NCBI GenBank assembly: GCA_004380135.1
Contig: QXCR01000012.1
Coordinates: 1-64,000, forward strand
Reading direction: 5' to 3'
DNA from: Stemphylium vesicarium
Taxonomy: Eukaryota; Ascomycota; Dothideomycetes; Pleosporales; Pleosporaceae
DNA: 64,000 nt
This document shows positions 44,026-54,642 of the stretch, piece after piece. Below the pieces are notes generated by a model that saw only the letters and a list, made by a program, of their open reading frames with translations, was not told where the DNA came from and ran no database searches. The number at the start of each line of letters is the position of its first letter. Within the stretch, counting starts at the first letter, position 1. The position numbers and the translations under genes are program-made.

Positions 44026-45591
44026 GGTTCTTATACTCAGCGGCCGCGACGCCGGCTCGCGCGGTGGTTGCAACATGCTTGAGGCGCGTGGATTCGGTAT
44101 CTACCGTGGTATGCTTCTAAAGCACTTAGTCGTGCGTGATTTTCTTGTGACGATCAGGCTGGATATGCTTGGAGGCGGCGGACAGGGTGAAGTGGATATA
44201 AAGCTGCAAAGAGCCTCATGACAGAATCGCGCGCGTTCCTGCTAAGGGCGCGACGGCCTGCACGTCGAAGGGTGGGCTGCGGAAGTGGCTGATACTCCCG
44301 CTAGAGAACGGGGTCTGGGGGATGTGACGAATAGGACCACACACCCCCGGGCGGTGCCCCAGCTAAGCGTTTGGGGGCCGGTATAGTCGTGCAGCTTGTT
44401 TCTGAGCACTCTGGCTATGACACTCGAAAGTTTGGTAGAGATGTCAGGGGTGATTGGATTTGCGCAACGCGGAGAAAAGGGTCAGCCCGTCTTCTGCACC
44501 ACGACACGTTGAGGTATACAAATGCCGATAGTGATGACGATGACGCTGGCAAGGACAATGAAGGGCTACATTTTGTCACTGGGAAGACCCGCTTAACAGC
44601 CCTCAAAGGGCAAGATGCCCTGCATTGCTGCCTGTTGAGCTGAAATGCAGGGGCGACAGGCGATGAGGCAAACATGGCTGTGCACGGGACTGCAGCAGCA
44701 CGGCGACAGTGCAGTTGCCATGTAGAAGTAGATTGCTTCACCGCTTGTCTTCAATGCGATCTGTTGATCTTAAAGGCGATGTAACAATCGCGGAAGCTTG
44801 TGGTATCACATGCATGCTCTCATCTAAGAACGCCATCCAGGTGACTCTCTCGGTGCTTCCTCGCTGTGATTTCAAACGATGCAGCGTCTACACCTGCTCA
44901 CCATGACCGTCACAAGGAAGAGTCATTCCGGCTGTGATGATGCGTTTTTAAACGTTGAATCTGCTCGAGGAGGAGTTTTGCTCAAGTAAGTCGGTCTCAA
45001 GAGTGTGCGATGATAGCCGTCTAGTTCCAGAGGGCAGTCTGGATAGCAGCGGCATAGTGGTATTGCAACAGTTGAGTCGACTGTTGTTGAACGTGAGACT
45101 GTGACGCCGTCTTTGCCCGAGGCAGTCGTTCCAAATGCTATGAGATCAGAAGCCCGAGTGAATGTGCGTGACCAAAAGACAGCAAAGGATGTAATGGTTT
45201 TACAAAGTCCAACATCTACACCAATCACTGCAGGCCACGGCACAGCCGAGCCGTCTGCCAATCAGCGAGCCAATCGACCGAAACCGACATCATCGCACCA
45301 GCCACGCCGAGGGGCGCAGCAGCCCAGGCGTGATGCTGCTGGAAGCCCCGACGCTCCTTCAAGACCTAGACTCTCACTCCACCTTCACCTTGACTCACGA
45401 GACCCGCCAACGCTCGCGGCTATACAAAGCACACTCCACCAGTTTGTCCAGCGCAAACACCAACGTCCTTCAAGCAAACCAAGACAGAAACAACTTCGGT
45501 CCCTAATCTCCACCGGCCACCACCAGGAGTCCCGTCGTCCTCGCCTAACCCAACCTCTTAACCTCATCTTTCTAATCCAGTCACCGCGCGA
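44026..45591. other. Intergenic, 1.6 kb
   Basis: Divergent flanks of the patatin-like gene and the gene at 45592. No gene seen. The last 200 bp are CA/CT-rich (CCACCTTCACCTTGACTC), fitting a long transcribed leader; the open frame 45101-45610 there is a by-product of that composition. Confidence 0.45.
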
Positions 45592-46162
45592 ATGTTGGAA
45601 GGAAGCATGACATTCAAGTCGGTGTCTACGTCTGGCACAGCGTCCAGTAAGGCAAGCAGTCTCTTCGATCTTGACGAGAATTGTAACAAGTCTATTCTCG
45701 TCTACAAGTATCGCTCTGGTGCAAAGAGACTAGATATCCAGACAGAGCGCGACCTCTGCGCTGAGCTCGACAAGGGTGAGTTCGCCTGCTCGACAGTTCC
45801 AGGTACGCCCAAACTGACATTAATGCTTAGACCCATCGTTGCCGTTCCTTCGCGTCACGAAGAAGTCTATTCCACGTGGAAACAGTCGGCTTGAGATACT
45901 GAACGAAGATCTATTATCGCCTGAAGAGCGCGAACAGTACGCCGAGAAACCGACACTCAAGGCATCAGTAGCAAATGTTGGGCTGCCCACCCTCGCAAGG
46001 TGGAAGCACATGATACTAGGGAGTTACGACGACCTCTACATCGTTTCACGGTTACATACGCCCTCGCCCGAATCTAGCAAGCACAACAGTCCAGAATCAA
46101 GTCAACATGTCAGTCCTGCGGGAACGTTCCCTAACGAGACGCTGCACAATCCGGATGCATAG
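45592..46162 (+). CDS. Small protein of unknown function, 171 residues
   Basis: Exons 45592-45775 and 45831-46162 join in phase (intron 55 nt: GTGAGT donor, ACTGACAT branch, CTTAG acceptor). The protein starts MLEGSMTFKSV, has a compact core DLDENCNKSILVYKYRSGAKRLDIQTERDLCAELDKDPSLPFLRV and, after SPEEREQYAEKPTLK, a segment RWKHMILGSYDDLYIVSRL. A Ser/Pro/Asn tail (SPESSKHNSPESSQHVSP) follows. No signal or membrane helix. The phase-perfect splice and clean promoter leader support a real gene. Family not recognised. Confidence 0.65.
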
Positions 46163-47235
46163 GGACTATTAGAGGGCTAAGAGGGATGGTGCCCAGGTAG
46201 ACGTCTAGGCAGACATGACGTCTCATCTGCCTTACATGTGAAGGTGTATCCGGTTACCGTTCTAGGCGTCTAGCCTGGAGCCTTCTTTCACGACTATACG
46301 TTCCATTCGTTCATCATCTCTTTGCGATACCCGCCGAGCACGGCTTCAAGCACGGCGCTGGATGGAGTTGGGGTTTTCATACAGTCTAGTATCATCACAT
46401 GTTTTTTTTCTCCTGAAAGAAAGCTAGACACTATTCTCTCAATAGAAGCATCATCGAACAAGTTTTCTGTTTCCTGACGAGTGCAGCCCGAAGATGCCCG
46501 TTGCAGCCAGGCTGTGATAGACTTGACCCCAAAGTCCACTTACTATAAGCTATGCTTACCTGTCTAGGGGAGATAACAAAGGAACAACACGGCTTTTCTG
46601 CATGTGGCACTCCGACGCGAAGATGGTCAGAGCGGCTAGACATGTTATGACAATGGACCCTTGTAGGCTTAGATTGCAACGTACCTTGAGAACATGGGAT
46701 GGCTGAGTGTAAGCGTAGCCCAACGTCAGGTTGCCGCAATACTCCTTGCGAACAATAATCCAACCTGGTCATTCTCGTCAACAAGACGCGAATCTCACTC
46801 GCAAGGTACCATATTTGCTTCATGTTGCGGCATTTGCCAATGTTTTGGTTATGCAATGCGGAGAATTAAACGTCATTCGAGGCCACCGTCACCAATGGAA
46901 AGTCATCTGCACGTCGAGAAGACGGCAGGATTGCAAAGCTTTTCTCTCGTATTGCAGCGTAGGAGCACACTGCCTGTTGTATTGTATACACACGTGGGAG
47001 GTTCGGGCCTTCTAAATGGCTGGACGCGACGGCAGACCCATCTTTGCAGCGTTCAAACGGCACTAGGAGCCCGAGCTCCACTAAGTCTGCACATGCAAGC
47101 GGGGAGCTTCACTCTTGGGTCCGGACTTTTGTTGGGGCCCTGCATTGAAGCTTCGACTGTAGTTTCGCATCTCCGATACTCTTCCACCTTCTCTCGCTAT
47201 TTCTTGAGCGCTCAACTGCCCGCATCTCGCACAAC
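46163..47235. other. Gap before VTC4 with a possible minus-strand fragment
   Basis: Apart from the possible fragment at 46294-46530 nothing is supported; plus-strand frames here have no motifs. The last part is the VTC4 promoter and leader. Confidence 0.4.
46294..46530 (-). CDS. Possible C-terminal exon of an unrecognised gene
   Basis: A minus-strand frame reading SITAWLQRASSGCTRQETENLF..., then ASIERIVSSFLSG and AVLGGYRKEMMNEWNV before TAG has a protein-like composition. Upstream, a GTAAGC donor and short exon-like pieces (near 46555-46600 and 46690-46840) could chain into it, but no complete start-to-stop model could be made. It may be a gene fragment or a false lead. Confidence 0.3.
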   Translation of the reverse strand, partial: GVKSITAWLQRASSGCTRQETENLFDDASIERIVSSFLSGEKKHVMILDCMKTPTPSSAVLEAVLGGYRKEMMNEWNV

Positions 47236-49795
47236 ATGAGGTATGTCGCCCCTCGGCAATGCAGTCGCGCATGCGGTGCCCAATGGTTGTACGGCGCGGA
47301 TGATGTCAACGGGAACTAATGCGCGTTTGTAGGTTCGGACAACAACTCAAGCAGTCGCTCAACAAGGAGTGGATTTTCTACTACATCGACTACGAGACGC
47401 TCAAGAACTCGCTGCGCGTCCACCACATCTGGGACGAGAAGTCTGAGCAGAGTTTCGTCGAGCAGCTCGAAAAGGAGCTCGACAAGGTCTACACATTCCA
47501 GCGCGTCAAGGCCGAGGAGATTATTCGTCGCATAGCATCATCGGAGAAGGAGGTCAATGATGCCGTCGCACGCGCGCAACAGGACCCCGAGCACCCGGAA
47601 ACCTACGAGGACGACTTTGACCTACTCGAGGAAGATCTGAGCGACATCATTGCCGATGTTCACGACCTCGCCAAGTTCACCCAGCTGAACTACACCGGCT
47701 TCCAGAAGATTATCAAGAAGCATGACGTGCGTATCAAACCTGGCGCACAGTAAATTGGCGCTAATTGAATGCAGAAAAACACCAGCTGGTTCCTCAAGCC
47801 CGTCTTCGCAGCCCGCCTCAAGCGCAAGCCTTTCTTCCAAGACAACTACGACTCGTACGTAGTCAAGCTATCGAGACTCTACGACATTGTCCGCACACGA
47901 GGAAACCCCGTCAAGGGCGATGCCTCGGCCGGTGGCAAGCAACAAAACTTTGTGCGCCAGACTACCAAGTACTGGGTGCATCCCGACAACATCCTGGAGC
48001 TGAAGCTCATCGTTCTCAAGCATCTGCCAGTGCTCGTCTTCAACCCTAATAAGGAATTCAACGAGGAGGATTCGGCCATTACATCCATCTACTTTGACAA
48101 CACGGAGACATGGGAGCTGTACCAGGGTCGACTCAAAAAAACCGAGGGTGCGGAAGCTATCCGATTGCGCTGGTACGGAGGCATGTCAAGCGACACCATC
48201 TTCATTGAGCGCAAGACGCATCGCGAAGATTGGACGGGAGAAGAGTCCGTCAAGGCACGCTTCAAGCTGAAAGAGAAGAACGTCAACGCATACCTCCGTG
48301 GTGAGCTTAGGCCCGAGCAGATTTTCGAGAAGGAGCGCCGAGAGCAGAAGAGGCCGGAGAAAGACATTGCCTCTGACGAACAGCTGGCACGAGAGATCCA
48401 ATACCGCGTCCTCACCCGCAAGCTCGAACCCGTCACACGCTCCTTTTACCACCGAACTGCCTTTCAACTCCCCGGAGACGCCCGCGTTCGTATCTCGCTA
48501 GACACAGAGCTTACCATGACCCGCGAGGACAACCTAGATGGCAAGAGCCGCTCCGGCGACAACTGGCGTCGCACAGACATTGGTGTGGACTGGCCCTTCA
48601 AGCAGCTGCCCAAGGAGGACAAGGAGCTTTTCCCATATGCTGTGCTGGAAGTCAAGCTTCAGACACAAGCTGGGGGTGAGCCTCCGCAGTGGATTCGCGA
48701 CCTCACCTCGTCCCACCTTGTGGAAGCCGTCCCCAAGTTTTCCAAGTATATTCACGGCACAGCTACGCTCAACCCTAAGCGCATCAACCTGATTCCATAC
48801 TGGTACCCACAAATGGATGTTGACATCCGCAAACCCGTTACTCACGGGTTTGGTATCGAGAGGCCTGGCGCGAGCAACGATATTAGCACTAGCGGTAACC
48901 TCGACGATGACGACAGTGATGATGAGGATGTAGCTGTTGGTCTGCCTTCGGCCAACGGCGATGACGACGATCGGCTGAGGAGGTTGCGCGAAGCCAGAGA
49001 TGTCATGGAGCGAAATGAGATGGAACGGACCCGTGATTACGGTACTCTGACCAATGGCAACGACCCTAATGCGCTTGACATCGAAGAGCGTGTCGCCGCT
49101 GGACGCACCACTGACAATGACTACCCCATTTACGACTCGGATAGCGACGATGAGGATGACGACTTTGAAGCAGCCAAGAGAGAGGGAGGTCTACGTTACG
49201 CCCGAAAGTGGGTCGAGCGCACAGCTACCAACGTAGGAGCCACCGTGCTCAACACTGTTGCCGCCATCATTCCCAAGCCGACGCCTACTGATGTCGGCGA
49301 TGGAGGCTTTACACTCGGCGTGCCAAGCTGGAAGCAGCAGGGTGAGGTGAAGCGATTCAAAGCGCCCAAGGGCAAGCGTAAGTCGACGACACCACTTTTT
49401 ACAAGCCTTTATACTAACACAGCCCAGGCATTCACGTCCCTGTTCGTGTAGAGCCCAAGGTGCAGTTAGCGACTGAACGAACTTTCCTCTCATGGCTCGA
49501 ATTCTCCATCCTTATCGGTTCCATTGCCGCCACTCTGCTCAACTTTGGTGACTCCCTCGCCTTTGCTGCCGCATGGGCTTTCACCATCATTGCCTGTCTC
49601 GCGCTGTGCTACAGCGCCGGGTTGTACATTTGGCGCGTGAACAAGATCAAGGAGAGGAGGGCAGTAACGTACCACGACCGATGGGGACCTACGCTCCTTT
49701 GTGCGGGTCTATTCTGTGCCGTTGCTGTGAGCTTTGGCTACCGTTTTGGAACAGGCCATAGTGATGGTAGCTTGAAGAGTGGTATGAAGGGTTAA
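47236..49795 (+). CDS. VTC4: Vacuolar transporter chaperone 4, polyphosphate polymerase
   Basis: Exons 47236-47240, 47333-47726, 47775-49377 and 49428-49795 join to 789 residues. The first coding exon is only 5 nt (ATGAG); intron 1 is 92 nt with branch ACTAAT. Layout: SPX domain (residues 1 to about 150: [38 protein letters not shown]), then the CYTH/TTM tunnel ([56 protein letters not shown]), an acidic linker ([10 protein letters not shown] and [10 protein letters not shown]) and a three-helix VTC1-like membrane domain ([21 protein letters not shown]...). It polymerises phosphate from ATP and passes the chain into the vacuole; the SPX domain senses inositol pyrophosphates. The basic SPX start and complete tunnel residues favour Vtc4 over Vtc2/3. 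Confidence 0.93.
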
Positions 49796-50787
49796 GTAAC
49801 GCATAAGAAGATGTCTATGGGTTATTTTATGTTGTGCTGGTAGATGGTTGATGGAAAAAATCGCGGGTTTGCGTGTTTGTGTTTGGCATTATTGGCGTTT
49901 TAACATTTGTACATGTCATTGTGCATAATAATGGGATTACCACTGTATGATCTAACTTGCTTTCCCTATTGAAATCCAACCTACATTCTCGCCTTGTTCT
50001 TCCAGCCTCTGTCCACGGATCTGGACTCTCTTTGAAAGCCCGTGGCATGCCACTTTACACCTCTTATAAAAGTAACTACATGTCGGAGACCTGTTATGTG
50101 ATACCCATGAAGCGTTCTTGTTTATGATGACAGTCGCATCTGCATGCGTCTCCACGACATGTAACTTCCCTTCTCACTATGAGGATTTCAACAGCCTCGA
50201 CAAAACATGCACGGCGCTATAGCTCATATATCTACCTGGTTCTGCTGCATTCCGCGCTACGTCGACACGGGTTGTGGCGCTGTGGGGTGCGCTGGGCATG
50301 ACTGCCGGCTAAGTATTTCTGAGTGGTGTGCGATGACGTGATGCGAACGGGTTGCGGCGGGTTTGCTGAGGCGTGTGGGTGGAGTGGGGTTACATGGTGG
50401 TGGTGGTGTTCGTCGGACGTGGTGTTTGTTTCATGGGGGTTCGTCCGTGGTTGCATGTTTAGTGTGCGGGTGGCCTGGTTGGGGTAAGCGGCGCATGTGC
50501 GGGAAGGGGGTTTACGCTCATCGGGCTGTGGGGTGTGATGGGATAGGAACGAGGAAGTAGAAAACATGGGAAACTTGTATCTGTTGTACATACACTCCAT
50601 CTTTATGTGCCTGAGATGATTGCAGATCATGTACTTCTTGTACATGAATATATTGGGTATCGTAACTTCTGTCGTACACGGCATTTTCATTCCCCCAGGC
50701 GTGAACATGTAAGTAACGCCTCTAATGCATCCAAGATACCTCGCCAAACCAAAACGCCTCCAATGCAAATGTGCTCGTCGCAAAAGC
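49796..50787. other. Convergent gap between VTC4 and GPN3
   Basis: 3' regions of both genes. GT/GGTG-rich around 50340-50420 on the plus strand. No gene supported; the minus frame 50232-50864 overlaps the GPN3 3' end in another frame. Confidence 0.5.
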
Positions 50788-51779
50788 CTACATGTCCACC
50801 TCGGCCTCCATGTCTCTCGGCTCCTTGGGTTCTTGGGATTCGTGAAATTGTATGGCGTCGTCAATGTAACTCAGCACCGCGCCTAGACTATCCTCGTCTT
50901 GTACGTCGAGCTTGAGGAAGGAGACCATGCTGAAGCCGTCGATGAGCTCTGCGACAGCTTTGTTCAGCTTGTGGAACGAAGACCCGCTCATGAGACTCTC
51001 AGTAGACGCTGGATCCCGGTGTTTCCTCTCTTCTTCGGGCGATATCTTCTTTCGTGCTGGATCGTCCTCAATCAGATCTGCGTCCACATCGACGAAGCGC
51101 TTCAAGTCGCGCTTCGCCACCTGACCTTTTACTAGGTCCATCTTGCTCAGTATATTGATGTGCGGCATCTCCAGCATCATCATCGCACTCATAGCGGACA
51201 GAGTGCCGGAGAAGAACTTGGGTCGGTCGATGACGAAGGTGGCTTCGAGGAGGTAGGCGGCGCACATGCGGATGTTGAGCGAGCCCGTCATGAGATGCTT
51301 CACCAAGCCTGGCAGGATGGGTACGTGCGTGTAAAGTTCAATCTGGCCTGGCATGTCGAAGACGATCAGATAGTCTTCGGTAACTTCCTCGAGCGGGTCC
51401 GTGAGCCAGTCTAGGTTTTCCATGAGGAACTCGAAACAGTAGATCAGGCCGCCGTTGGGCCCCAGGCTCATCTCTTCCATGACATCTTCCAGGCTGATGA
51501 GGTCCTTGATGTCGAGGTCGGGCTCGAATGCGAACTCTTCGGCAGCAGGGTCGAGGTTTACGTAGAAGCATGGACGCTTATTGTTTTGTCTGGAGATTGG
51601 CGTACGTAGTTAGTGAATGTCTCCCATCGGTTCCTACGCGGTACTTGCAAATGTTGTATTAACGCGGTGCAGAAGGTCGACTTTCCTGCACCTGCAGGCC
51701 CCTCCCGTTGTTAGTCTAGATTCATTATCCACAGGGTTACCAGGTAACGTACCATTACAAGTGTGCCATATTTACTCAT
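50788..51779 (-). CDS. GPN3: GPN-loop GTPase 3, RNA polymerase II assembly factor
   Basis: Exons 51779-51753 (27 nt), 51701-51649 (53 nt) and 51589-50788 give 293 residues. P-loop GPAGAGKST begins exon 2; FYVNLDPA, the signature GPN loop LGPNGGLIYCFEFL, FDMPGQIELYTH (G3) and SKMDLV (G4, NKxD-like) follow. GPNGGLIYC with the following LMENLDWL marks the Gpn3 branch. It acts with Gpn1 in nuclear import and assembly of RNA polymerase II. Intron 2 (51590-51648) starts GCAAGT: only a GC-AG intron keeps the frame, giving HLQNNKRPC across the junction, whereas the nearby GTACCG donor would cause a stop. Shares a 305-bp divergent promoter with the SAM synthetase gene. Confidence 0.93.
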
Positions 51780-52084
51780 TGTAGTTGCGGTGTTGAGAGG
51801 ATGATAACGCGCGTCATGCGCGGGGAGACGCGAGGAGAAAACGCAGAGGGTGACTTTCAAAACTACCGATGTGGGGAACGTGCAGGGCGGCGTTTGCAAA
51901 GCGGGCTAAGACCGAAAGCACGCCTTAGGTTTTTTCCGGGACTCTGAATCTCGCGCATTCATAAATCAACCCCTCCCTCTCATCTTTTCTCTCACCAACC
52001 TCATTCTTCCGTCAATATACACGCGGTCGCAAGTCCTACACTAGCACTCGCTCGAGTCTAAACAATTCTCCCACAATCGCCAAA
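51780..52084. promoter_or_regulatory. Divergent promoter GPN3 / SAM synthetase
   Basis: 305 bp between start codons. The side toward SAM synthetase carries a long CT-rich tract (CCCTCCCTCTCATCTTTTCTC) and a CA-rich leader, typical of highly expressed fungal genes without a clear TATA box. Confidence 0.5.
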
Positions 52085-53520
52085 ATGACTGTCCCCAACG
52101 GTTCCTCCAAGGTAGGATCCACAATTCCACGATACACCCCGCCTTCTTCTTACCATTATTCTTAGGGAAGCACATTCCTCTTCACCTCCGAGTCCGTCGG
52201 TGAGGGCCACCCCGACAAGATCTGGTATGTAAACGTGTCCTTTTTTGAACTCCTCTCAATTGCTTTCCCCGCGGTCTTTTTGCGGAAGATAAGAGGTGGG
52301 AGATACCGGATCGGCATAATACGTCGCAAACCCGCCGCCCTGAAACCGCGCTTTTCTCTGCTCACCGCTGACCTTCCCTCAGCGACCAGGTTTCCGACGC
52401 TATCCTCGATGCCTGCCTCAAGGAGGACCCCCTCTCCAAGGTCGCTTGCGAGACGGCCGCCAAGACCGGTATGATCATGGTCTTCGGTGAGATTACCACC
52501 AAGGCACACATCGACTACCAAAAGGTCATTCGTGGCGCCATCAAGGACATTGGCTACGACTCTTCTGAGAAGGGCTTCGACTACAAGACATGCAACGTCC
52601 TCGTTGCCATTGAGCAGCAGTCGCCCGACATTGCTCAGGGTCTCCACTACGAGGAGGCTCTCGAGAAGCTCGGTGCTGGTGACCAGGGTATCATGTTCGG
52701 TTATGCCACCGACGAGACCCCCGAGCTCCTTCCTCTCACCGTCCTCCTCTCCCACAAGCTCAACTCTGCCATGACCCTTGCCCGCAAGGACGGTACCCTC
52801 CCATGGCTGCGACCCGACACCAAGACTCAGGTCACTGTTGAGTACGCCCACGACAACGGCGCTGTCATTCCCCTCCGTGTCGACACCGTTGTCGTCTCCG
52901 CCCAGCACAGCGAGGAGATCACCACCGAGAAGCTCCGTGAGGAGATCAAGGAGAAGATCATCAAGCAGGTCATCCCCGCCAAGCTCCTTGACGACAAGAC
53001 CGTCTACCACGTATGTTTCCCACTCTATTCGCATCCACATACATCATACTAACTTGCTCAGATCCAACCCTCTGGTCTCTTCATCATTGGTGGACCCCAG
53101 GGTGACGCTGGTCTTACTGGCCGTAAGATCATTGTCGACACCTACGGTGGCTGGGGAGCCCACGGTGGTGGTGCTTTCTCCGGAAAGGACTACTCCAAGG
53201 TCGACCGCTCTGCCGCTTACCTCGCCCGCTGGATCGCCAAGTCGCTCGTCAACGCCAAGTTGGCCCGCCGTGCGCTCGTCCAGCTGTCATACGCCATTGG
53301 TGTCGCCGAGCCCCTCTCCCTCTTCGTTGAGACCTACGGCACCTCGGACAAGTCTTCTGACGAGCTTGTCGACATTATCCGCCAAAACTTTGACCTCCGT
53401 CCTGGTGTCATTGTCAAGGAGTTGAACCTCATCAACCCCATCTACTTCCAGACCGCTAAGAACGGTCACTTCACCAACCAGGACTTCACTTGGGAGAAGC
53501 CTAAGGAGCTCAAGTTCTAA
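52085..53520 (+). CDS. S-adenosylmethionine synthetase
   Basis: Exons 52085-52111 (27 nt), 52166-52224, 52383-53010 and 53062-53520 join to 390 residues, the family norm. Family motifs: [21 protein letters not shown] at the N-terminus, [23 protein letters not shown] (ATP-binding), the flexible-loop region, then [40 protein letters not shown] and the C-terminal TWEKPKEL. It makes SAM from methionine and ATP in the cytosol. Codon use is the most biased in the window (nearly all C- or G-ending), fitting very high expression. The third intron (52225-52382, 158 nt) is long for this window. It is the ortholog of yeast SAM1/SAM2. Confidence 0.97.
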
Positions 53521-54642
53521 TTTAATAATGCGTTACGCATACAGTGAGATTGAATCAACTTCATCTCACAAGACACACCATTTACGATGATGACATCGCA
53601 TGAGAAAGATTTGCATATCTTTGGGAGGCGGGTAAAGAGCCTTTTCAACAAGTGTTTCACGGCGTCCAGGGCATTGTTATACCCATGATACCAGCCCGTT
53701 GTTCTTTCCAAAAAGTTAGGTGCAGGTTTCCTTTTCATAGAAACGGCCTAGGGCAGGCTGTAGCATTACAAAGAGCTTCAACATTGGGGCCGCAGTGCGT
53801 TATCAACGCGCACGCTGGCCTTTCGCGCATACCGCGATTGGTGGACGTTGGGGGAACAGGATAGATGAGAAATGATACATGAGCCAGCTCATTCACGCCG
53901 GGGTAATACCCAGACGTGGATGAGAGTGGCTCTTTACCAAGGCAGATACATGGTTCCATTGCCGTGATGCTATGCAAGTGACGATAAAGGCAGGTCTTAA
54001 GGAAGACCAATACGAAACACGGCGGCCTTATTCCTTCCGTACACTTGTCAACTTGTAAAAAGTGGACTGCAGTTCAACAGGCTTATCTAAGTTGCAAGAC
54101 ATGCGCAACCGCCGTTGGCTGCCCCGCATGACCCCTCATTGCACATGACGCGCCCGAACCCCCACCATGCAGCGTACCTAGCTAGTCCGCTGGGCCATTT
54201 CAGCAATGATGTGACTAGACACATTAAGTAATGTAACAAGGTTCAATGATGATGATGACGACGATGACGACGATAATGATGATAATGTTGATAGGATGTG
54301 ATGGTATTGTACAAGTAAGGATATCTACTAATCTGAACTGATGCTATGAACAATGCTGTGACCCAGGAAGGGAGGGTATTGAGGGAACAACAAAATATCA
54401 TCTAAGCCAAGAAAGTTGTGAGAAAGAAACCCTCTCCCCCTTTCTGATCCAAAAAAGCAAATCGTGCCCTGTGAACTCCTGTAATCCATGCTAAGCGTCG
54501 TAAACGGCGTTGTGCGTTCTAATATCCAAATGTGATGATAAGGTCGTGATCATGTCGTATAGACGTGCATCGTGTTTCCCACCTCTTGCCTATTACTGTT
54601 GATTCTTGTTCTTCGTCTTGTTTTGTATTGTCTTGTCTTGGT
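53521..54642. other. Convergent gap with a GAT/GAC microsatellite
   Basis: 3' regions of SAM synthetase and the gene at 54643. At 54246-54287 lies an imperfect trinucleotide run (ATGATGATGATGACGACG, then GATAATGATGATAATG). No gene seen. Confidence 0.6.

Noticed and set aside
45101..45610. 169-codon plus-strand frame before 45592
   Set aside because: Pro/Arg/Ser/Gln-rich translation of a CA/CT-rich leader; the gene start at 45592 in another frame is better supported.
50232..50864. 210-codon minus frame next to GPN3
   Set aside because: Overlaps the GPN3 3' end in another frame; His/Pro/Thr-rich composition comes from a GT-rich tract.
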